This document shows, one piece after another, positions 12,057 through 27,400 of a DNA stretch of 64,000 nt (position 1 is its first letter; each line of letters begins with the position of its first letter). The DNA lies in contig OY365810.1 in NCBI GenBank assembly GCA_959347315.1, positions 23,589,906-23,653,905 on the forward strand, written 5' to 3'. This stretch comes from Bimastos eiseni (taxonomy: Eukaryota; Annelida; Clitellata; Crassiclitellata; Lumbricidae). The position numbers were made by a program, and so were the translations under genes. The notes under the pieces were generated by a model. It saw only the letters and a program-made list of their open reading frames with translations. It was not told the origin of the DNA and did no database searches.

Positions 12057-12580
12057 TGCAGTTAATTAGACATGAAACAATCTCTGTATACATGACAAGA
12101 TCTGAAACAAAGAAAAGTTCATTGGGGTTTAGAGTGAAGGCTTGATTTCGGCCTACTCTAAGCGCAATCTATGCAAAATATCTGTTACCCTTCAATGACT
12201 AACTTTTAACAGTAGTGAAGCTACTCCAAACGCTTTTTAGCCTTAATAAAAATTAAAAATTGTCGTTGTCTATGCTAATGTACGTAGGCTGGGTCCAAAA
12301 TTAAGCCTCTACCATCCAATGAACTTAAATTGTCATCCACGCTTTACTATAAGAATAAGTCCCTGTTCGTACCTATGAAGCAAAGAATTACAGAGCTTCA
12401 CATTTTAACAGCGTCCGTAATATTACTTACGTACCGTAGGCACACTGAACAGCACGAGCTTGTGATTACTAAACTGCAACATGTACAGTTATATTGCTCC
12501 TAACAACCGCTAGGTGGCCAAAGAATTGCTTTGCCTCCCATTTCGAAGACTTGCGCCATGCACTGTTGGCGACAACAGCA

Positions 12581-18070
<5,490 letters not shown>

Positions 18071-18220
18071 CATCTGTAACCTGTTGCAGAGCAAATGATG
18101 AAGTACGAACAAATGTACAGAATGTTTGGGGTTTCTGGGTAGAATGGTTTTAATGTTTCTTTTCTTTTGCCCACAAGAGCCTCCAGAGATACCTAAATGT
18201 TAAATCTCAACTCATCTGAC

Positions 18221-18370
18221 CAGGGGCGTCCAGATACGGGGTCCAGAGGCATATGCCTCAAAATTTTGGTAGGTGGGATACTTTTTTAGTCTTAGGGGGG
18301 AATTTTTTGCCTTCCTGACACTTGGGACTGGGGGTTAGCCTCCATCACTCAGAGGGGATTAATGCCCCTG
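18221..18370. mobile_element. 150-bp hAT-type MITE
   Basis: Ends CAGGGGCGT and ATGCCCCTG are inverted repeats. Flanking 8-mers CATCTGAC (18213-18220) and CATCTGTG (18371-18378) match at 6 of 8 positions, as expected for an aged hAT target duplication. No coding capacity. It lies in the YIPF4 3' flank. Confidence 0.65.
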
Positions 18371-18378
18371 CATCTGTG

Positions 18379-21300
18379 ATTTCTTTAGGATTTGAAAGGC
18401 TACATCAATAGCTAAAGCTGTGTAAATTACCAAGTGGAAAATTGTGTAATTCCATTACATTTATTAATTGAACTTCTTATTGAAATTTAGAAGACTGACC
18501 TTGAGTTAGAATGCAGTACTTCTTATTTTAATGACATATGCAGTTGCTATCTGGAATATGCACCTGTTGTATTCTGAAATATGCAGCATATAATGGTAAC
18601 CTATTGTAAATTGATTGTAAAATAATTTTAATGCATGACAGTTAATCAAATATATGTTTGAGTGGTAACAAAGCAGGATGTTCCTAATGGTGTGCTAGTT
18701 TTAACCATTGTTCTGTCTGCTTACAAGTGTTTGCCTACTAATAGTGTCTTTAAAGACATCTTGGAGAGCAGTCCAATTATTTTCACAGCCAGGAACAGAA
18801 TAGAGTTATATTATGCTTTACAACGATTGTACACACCTGTGTTGCTTATAGAGAGAGAGAGAGGCCATAATTCTATATGTTTCATGATTTTTATAATTGA
18901 AACAAGCCTTCCTGCCTAGTTTTCGCTCTAAAATTCACCCCGATTGAGTTCCATTTGGCAGGCGCTCCGAGCGGAACCGTGATCATATAATTAACACACC
19001 TGAATTACATATTAAAATAGGCACAGCCTTCAGATAATCGAATAGCAGTTGTTATATCGAATGTCAGAGAATTGTGCAATTCAAAATTACGAACGTTTGT
19101 TTTCACTACTGCCATAGCGTTCCGTTCGTGAGCCTGTCTTGGGACCAAAAGAAATATTTTCCCCTTTATAGTTTAAATTTTGTGCATTCTGTTCAAGCAT
19201 TTTTACTTCTGATGATCTTCTAACTTCTGCACTATGTAAGAGCACTGTGATATACCCCCAAAATTGTCACAGGTTGAGATTATATACTATGTAAGAAAGG
19301 TATAAGTTTGGAAAGCAAGTGGAATGGGACTATTTAAATTTGTGTTATCTGGTGATTCATTATAGCATAACATTTAATGTACTCAAGTTTTATCAGTTCG
19401 GATTCAGTTTATTGACCATTCCCTTTTTTTGTGTTGCTTATTTTAATACCAGAAAAGGTGTTTACATGCTCTTATTTATTTATCTGCAATGGCCTACAGA
19501 ACTGGTTGCTGCTGCTAAAATTTAATATCATACATTTAATGTAAAGTTCATAAATGTGCATGCTATTTTATCACAGCGTACAATTCATGCTCCACTGTGA
19601 GTGCAGCGCTCAGTTCACCTCCAGATGGTGGCTTACTTCAGAAATTTTAATCTCGGACTAGCACAGTCTGTAAACGAAGACCTTAATTATTTTAGGGCAG
19701 ATTTCAAGTTTCTTAGCTCTATCCTAAGGTGGAATTATTTTTCAACTTTTTCAAGATATTGTAATATTGATGATTTTCTAATTCTATAATCTGTTTTAAT
19801 GTAACCCCACTTCATAACTTGAACCCCTAAAACTTTTTAGGTGGTCCAACTGTTTGGGGTTTAACTCAAAAATGTACTTTACTGTACATTCTCTCCAGAC
19901 ATACAATAGAAGAGGAACCATCATGCACCACAACACATCAAATTGATTGCCAGCACCACAAACAACATGGACTTGTCATGTTGTTTGTCAACATATTATG
20001 TCAATAGTTGAACTTAGTGTGATACATTTAAAATCATGGGGAGGATAAATCATGAGGCAGGACACAGTGCAACATCACTTTCTGCAGAATACCGGGTAAT
20101 ATGTTATCCCTTGCAAGAATTTGTTCCATCAGTTCCCATCGGCCAACAACAAACCTTACAGTACCAAGTAGGACCGACAATGTGATGCTGGCTAGCACCT
20201 ACCTCTGATGATGCAACTGGGCTTAGGCTGCTACGGGCCAGCTGCTAGACCTACATGGTCATTACAGGGTGCTCCAGCATGTGCTTGCTTTCCCTGTGCT
20301 ATCCCGAGTTTATGTGAGCTCCACGTCTAGTGGGTGGTGCATGCTATCCCTGCCTGAGATGACTCTGGCTCCACACTGTATGAACAGATATTGGTTAAGA
20401 GTCGTGGCGCTCATTGACATGGGCAGCAGTGGCAAAGGAGCTCATCTGATCCATTCACTTAAAAATGACCAGAGTAGAGATCATATCTTGCACCAAAGTT
20501 TCTCTTACAACTGCAGACTCTGAATGCAAACAATGTAATAGATTACAATCTCAGATTCTGTTGTGTTCTGTTTTCTTCTTAATACTGGGCAACACCTTCT
20601 ATCCACAAATCAACTGATGCCAGTTGACAGAAAAGCAACTTGTGCCAAGTATGGAATTAATGCTCAGAGCAAAACTGTGTTACTTGCACAGCTTTACTAG
20701 TCACCAAAGATTGAGGGGCCGCCCACATATTATGTACGCAGCGAGGGGAGGTTCAAATTTTGGCGATTTTGCGTACGGGTGGGGGTCCCGAAAATATGTA
20801 CGTACGCAAATATAATTTTCTTATTAAAATCAGAACTGTAAACCCAATCACAGACTATATTCCTACTTAATCAATTTTATGTAGCCAAAATGTTACATTA
20901 AAACTTTAAAATGCAAGCATTGTTAGTTTTTTATTTCTTCATAACAGTTAACAAATTTAAGCTGTTAAATATGATGCTTAACAAAATAGCGTGTGGTAAA
21001 ATCAATGTCTTATAGATGTCTTTAACTATTTAACCTTTGCAATGGGGAGGGGTAGAGCTTTCTGTACGTACACATGGGGGGAGGGTCCACAAAATGTACG
21101 CAGTGCAACAGGGGAGGGGGGTCCGAAAATCCGATTTTTTGGATATATAATATATGAATGGGCCCTGAATGTGATGTTCTAACTCAGAGCATCCTTTGTA
21201 TTACTTTTATTATTTCTGTAGTTACTAAATCAGTCACAATAATAGTGCTTAAAGGGCTTGCATAAGATCCCTTTTACTCAAAGAGGTTCAAAGACTTGCA

Positions 21301-21445
21301 CTGCAAGGCAAGTGATCAAATCAATCACCAGCCATGTCTCACAAGTGACACCCTACTCTAGAATTTGAGTAATTGTCAATATTCTTCGAAAAAATGAAAA
21401 AAAATTATATATTAAGGAAACTTCACAGCTACCCTCACAATTCTA
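18379..21445. other. Convergent YIPF4-CtIP intergenic region
   Basis: Contains 3' flanks of two genes facing each other and a MITE (20715-21165). I find no host reading frame with exon signals. The reading frames at 20269-20523 and 22550-22792 do not resemble known genes. The stretch 18960-20500 holds nothing I recognise. Confidence 0.5.
20715..21165 (+). mobile_element. 451-bp MITE (GGGCC ends), copy 1
   Basis: Terminal inverted repeats GGGGCCGCCCACATATTATG and, from the other end, GGGCCCATTCATATATTATA, each followed by G- or C-rich runs. A 3-bp TGA flanks both sides (20712-20714, 21166-21168), fitting a PIF/Harbinger-like element. A second copy in reverse orientation is at 50053-50383. No transposase. 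Confidence 0.7.
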
Positions 21446-24400
21446 CTATGAAGGGCTTTGATTAGAGAGTTTGAAACACTGTTCTAAACTCTGCTGCTTC
21501 TTTCTTTTCTCCTTGAGTCGTTCCTTGTTTGACTCGAACAGTATACGGAGGCCTTTCTTCCTACGATGCTTCGAGGGTGATATGGGTCCAACATTGAGAT
21601 ACCCTGCCAACAGAAAGTTTCCCAGGATTTGTTATAAATAGACGTACCAAAGGACCTGCTGAAGGTGCAGATTATAAGTTAATGCGATCTCAAGAAATAA
21701 ATCCATATTTCACAAAACACTTGAAATGAAGGAAAAGCTCTTAACAATTTATGTACTAAAATGCATGGAAAAAATTCCTCTCATCATTAACAGAAAAACC
21801 AGCTAAAACTTTAATACCATGCTCTGAAAACCAAAAACCAATCATGTTTTAGTGTAGAGGCAAAGGTGCATGTTTCAACGTTTTCTTCATCTGATTATGC
21901 ATGTGCAACAATTTCCAGCTGCATAGATCTGTGATATCACCCAGACCATATTTTGCAGTAACAGCATATAACTGATCAACCTTATGTGACAGTATGACCT
22001 GCTACTTGACCTCATGACACCATGCTCATGTTCGATTATGCAGATAATGCACTGAAAAAGGATGGATGCACCTCTGTCCCACCATACCCATACTTAAGAA
22101 ATTGATTTCCATTCATATGTGCAGTGTAATCATAAGTTCAACAAACTGACTGCACAAAGTAATCATAAGTATTGTATAATCATAAGTATAATGTAATCAT
22201 AAATATAAGACTGTTGCTGTGGCAGACATACCTCTTTCATTGCACTGTTGGGTGTCTGGGAAGCCTACCGACCAGTAGTGTTCAGGGGTTGATGTTGGCT
22301 GGAAGCGAGCCTTGTGGCGACACGTCTTGAGACGTTCTTTTATCTCTTCGTCTGTCAGATCCAGCCCTCGATACCACTGGACAAACGCAACATAAATCAA
22401 GCTAGACCTTGTTCTCACAAGCAGTTTAGAATCTACTGCAAAAACATACATAAACATCACAGAAATTGAATTTCAAATCAAGTGAAAGACAATAGTTGGC
22501 CTATGCATAACACAGGCAATGACAAAATAAACTTATCGACAGCTTAACTTTGCAAAGCAGGCATAAGCTTGGGGCTCACAATCTCTCTGCTCGGCTGAAC
22601 AAGGTCTCCTCTATGTTCCTCATGCTTGCACCTCCACTCGATTTTGAATGGCCTCCCCTTGGCACTGCTCCCTTCCTAGAATCCCTTCTCAGGAATTTCT
22701 CTCTTATCGTAAGACTATTTTATTTGGCCGCGCTGGTGTTGGGAGTACCTCTAAGTAGTCACCTAGAAGAGATGCTATACAAGTATACATAAATTCTCAT
22801 AAGAGGTGGCTGCCTGGTTATCAATGTCCAGTGGAGGTCCAAGCATACACTAGAAGAAAACAAACAAGACTCCATCTAAAAGAAACAATAATTAGCCATT
22901 GGTCAATCTGGTGTGATTTGAACTTGTGAATGAATGAACTATTAAACATGCAAATTTGACTAAACAAAGTACTATCTGAGTAAACTTATATGAACTTAAG
23001 ACATTTTACATGAGTTCCACATAACACAGTCAATTTCAAGTAGGTTATTACAAGCAATAGGATACTAGTGTCACTTACTTGTTCACACTGTACACAGGCA
23101 AAGCCATCCAACTGCCTTTGCTGGTGTTGTTTTCAAGTAGGTTATTACAAGCAATAGGATACTAGTGTCACTTACTTGTTCACACTGTACACAGGCAAAG
23201 CCATCCAACTGCCTTCGCTGGTGTTGTTTTCGGACAACATCAAGATATGCGTAGTCAATTCCACCTGTCTTTGGGATCCTATAACATTAACAATTGTCTA
23301 ACAGAACTTAACTCATGAATATGCAAAATAACTTACTACTTCTGTTCAATTACATGTAACTAATTGTAACAGTGTCCTTATGTCACACATTGTCACTTCT
23401 GAGTAGGTATATCAAAGGGGTGAAATGAAGATTACTAATTAAAACTAACATACCACAGAATGATAACTAATTGTAGCATGAATGGATGATTATCACACGA
23501 GTCGAATTTAACTGTATGACAGCCATGCAAGGCGGCTATCTGTCTCACTGCTCACTGTACCATGCATCGGGAGGGCAGGCCAGAATGTTCCATCTCTCTG
23601 GAAATGGGTTTCCCATGCAAGCTAAGTGGCGCTGGTCAGCAACAGTTGCCAATCAATGTAGCACACATAATTATAAATTTAATTAGTCTCTAAAACTCAA
23701 TACAAATATAGGCTGTCTTATTTGCCCAATGACCAGCTTTGGGCACCAATTCATATTGGGCTAATTTTCCTTGTTGCCAACCTGAATTTAACCAATTTCC
23801 AGTAATACAATTAGAGTTACAATATTGTGATTTGCTTTTGTCCAAGTAATAAAATGTGCCTGTGATCGATGTGAAATTGTTGATACAGTCTTGCAATAAC
23901 ATGTGCAGTCAATCAGTGATAACTCTTCTTCATCAATTAAGAAAATTCTGGAGTAACCAAGTACTAGTATGTAAGACACGATAATTAACCTGTCAAAGCT
24001 GTCATCCATTTCAGCAAGTTTGAAATGAGCCGATGCATCTCTCATTGCTTCATCAACCAAAGGCTTCTGTAATGGAGAACAGTCCTTAAACTGGTCAGGT
24101 TGAAGGCTTTCATAAACAGGCACAGCAAAACTTGATGGATGAGCTACAAAATAACAGTAAATGATTATAATGTTAAATGCTAAACTTGCAAATGGATTGG
24201 GCAAATCGTGTTAACTTATCGGACTAGCTCCGCTTCTCAGACAAGAATACATGACCATTTCAAAATACTATAACTAATTACAAAATAATCACATTTTAAA
24301 AGCGTTAATGCAGAGATGGCTGTCAGAATCAGTGCAGCAGGATATGATGGCTCCAAACACCATGATAGCTTTGTATGTCTATAACTCTACATTGCTTCAG

Positions 24401-27400
24401 ACAACAACAAATATACAGATTATATAGGCTTTGATATAAACACCAGAGGACACCAGGGCAGTGACGAAACGAGTAGAGGTGACAACACAGAACAGAAAGG
24501 AGCAGAACCAGTCAGGATTAACAGTTATGCCAAATAAGAAAGGGAGGTATTCTAGCATATTAGTTGTTACAAAAACCTAGAGAAGGAACAAATTCTTACC
24601 TAACAGACATTGTGATGCTTGTGACTCGGCTGGGGAATCAACCATAGGCAGAGGACTGTCCAACTTCATTTGAGCAGAACTAGAAGCATCACAGACCGCT
24701 GTATCGTCAAACTTCTCAGCGAGTTGAACATTACGTTGAAATTCAGATGAATACCCACAGGAATCAAAGCTGGAGTCTCTCCTTGTTCTTTCAGGTATAG
24801 TAAATGCTTCCTTGCCAAGCAATTGCCTGTTGTCATCATTGAGTGAAGTCTTGCTGCAGCCAGCTTTTTGAAGATCAGTACCAGGTACACAGGTTAAAAT
24901 CTCTCTTTCAAGTTCGGAAAATGTGAGCTGAACATCTGGTGAATTTTTGCTCTTTATGTAAACAGTTGCCAGTGAATCAAGATTACAGATGGCAGGCGAA
25001 TTCTTCTCAAGCACGGTATCCTCCGGTTCAACGTAATGGGTGGATTCACTCACAGAGTTCTCGAGCATGCTTTCCCCCGGTGCAACGTAATGGGTGGATT
25101 CACATGCAGAGTTGTCCAGGATGCTTGTGCCAAGAGCACAGAAGGTCTCATCTGGATCTGAAGGTCGTTGCCGCTTTCGTCGGTTCTTGCAGAATGGAGA
25201 AGGAACTTCAGTGGCTTTCTGATGCTCGACATCAGAAGAAGACATTCTGTTTTCCTTGGAAATCGTCTTATCGGTGTGTTTTAAGGAAAAACGGGAAAGT
25301 CTCCTCTGGCAAACAACAGGTATTAGATGATTATCTGATATACCTTGCTTCTGTTGCAATAGAAGCACAGAAGCAGCATTCATGTCAGATGAAGCTACAG
25401 ACTTAACATGAGGAGCTAAATCATTTGTTTCATCATTCTGGCAATGGCGAAAATAAACGTCAGAATTAGTTTCTCCACCACCAACTGGTTTCCCTTCTGG
25501 ACAATTAACCTTCGTCCCGCCACTAATAACCGACGGAGAAGAGCATTGCGCGGAATCAGTGTCACGGAAATTTATACTTTCTTTCCTAAAAGATGCATTC
25601 GCTCGTTTCATTTTAGATTTCTGTATCACAACTGACCCACGAACCGGAGTATACAAGCAACTTCCACTTGATTTTATAACATTTCGCAAGCTGCAGTCGT
25701 CCTCTTCATCGAAAAGGGTCGGTGATTCTAAACCCTTCCTTTGCACCGATTTCACTTCGCGGAAACGATCAAAGATGGGAGAACCGGGCTCAGACAATGA
25801 AGGTTCCATACGCATCTGCATCACAATGTTTCCAACAAATGATGGCTTCATCGTTTCTTCTTCAGATTCAAGTGGCTGATTTCCCATCTCCGCCTCCTGC
25901 ATAGCAGACACGTGTTGAGAAAGGTCCCTTGGATAAATGTCAACTGGCTTTAGCAATTCGGATTCCTCCTCGATACAGTCCATAGGAACAGTTTCTGGAA
26001 TGACAATGTCAGGGCGCTGAATTATTACCCTATTACATTTTAACTTGGGATGAGTCTCTGAAGAGTAGGCATCATTTGTGTCTGGCAAAAGAAAAGGCTG
26101 CACAGCAGAAACACATGAAGCATCAAGTGCCTGGAAACCACAAGTTTCTTTAGATGAAAAGAGAAGCTCATGATAGGCTATTGATGGCAGACTCTTTTCT
26201 TTGTTTTCCAGTCCAGCATCCAATGACTTCATTTCAAATGGTTTAATTTGCAGCTGAAGAAAAATCAGCAATCTATTACTAGTTTCTTTGAACTAAAATA
26301 TATTACACATACTATTACTAGTATTACTTAAAATAAATACTTTAGGCTTGGAACCTGTGACATTTCAACTGAAACTTTAGACTGTATCTAGGTGAAATAG
26401 GTTATGCCTTTCACTGCAACATTGGAGGTTCATTAATATCCAATGCCTGAAATGAAACCGAAAAGTCACTGTCATGCCATTTAATTCAAAAGGCCTGAAT
26501 GCTGTTGGATTGATGTTGTCACATGTGCTTCAATCAATGGTCGGTGTCTTTAACCTCAACAATTCCAATGTTTATCGTTGATCAGTACGCACAAACTAGA
26601 TGCAAAATTACATGTTCAGATATTATACTATACAGTGTTGTTAAACCATTAAAACAAAAAGCTGCATACATGCTTACTTAAAAAGTACAAACAGGTTCTA
26701 AAGACAGCTGTTACTGTGTTTGTCACAGAACATCAAATAAGTAATATGTAAAATTGCTAGAAATTTACACACTGTAACAATTTACAAAATATTTTCAAAT
26801 TCTTGCTTGCTCTTAGTACACAAATTTCAATGCTGACAAATTACAGCATCATCTATAATGTTAATATATAATCATCGTCCACAAAATTAATAAAACTACG
26901 GCAACATATCTATGGCTCAAAACATAAGAAATGAAGTGAAATTTTACCACACGATCACTTTGTTCTTCGGCCAGCTGAGAGATGAGGCTGCAGTTATCAG
27001 TAGTCAATGACTCTCTTAAACAAACAGTAGAAAAATAAACTTCATATTTTGATCTAATAGAATATCAGGAAGAACAAGAAGCAAAAAATCAAGTCGGATG
27101 GGAGACATATTACCATCGGCTTAATACAATATAAACTTGGACTCATACAAACAACGGGTCGAGTTTTAAATGAGACTCAGCAAAAAGTTCCTATTATTAG
27201 ATCATAATAAGACTATAACCCCTATTTCAGACTATTCGCTATCTCTATTTCACATTAGTTTGCTGAATAGATTCAATTGTGTTCCTATGAGTTGGTTTTC
27301 TTCATCTGTCAAGCAGTGAAGTTGCTCTCCAAATAAGAAACAATTCCACACAAAAAATATACAGAGATCATTTATAAAATCAAATCAACTGCTGACCTGT

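Larger units (their letters stand above)
8411..12580. other. Collagen-YIPF4 intergenic region, transposon-rich
   Basis: No host gene seen. The first ~1 kb is probably collagen 3' UTR and flank (an ATTAAA lies at about 8503). A truncated element start, CAGAGGCGTCGATCCGGGG, lies at about 9563 with C/G-runs to 9680 and no matching second end. An L2-like tail, a hAT MITE, a LINE RT remnant and a SINE follow and are listed separately. About 12057-12580 holds nothing recognisable beyond the YIPF4 5' flank. Confidence 0.6.

Noticed and set aside
20269..20523. 84-codon frame between YIPF4 and CtIP
   Set aside because: No similarity recognised, no splice context, ordinary length for chance in this composition.
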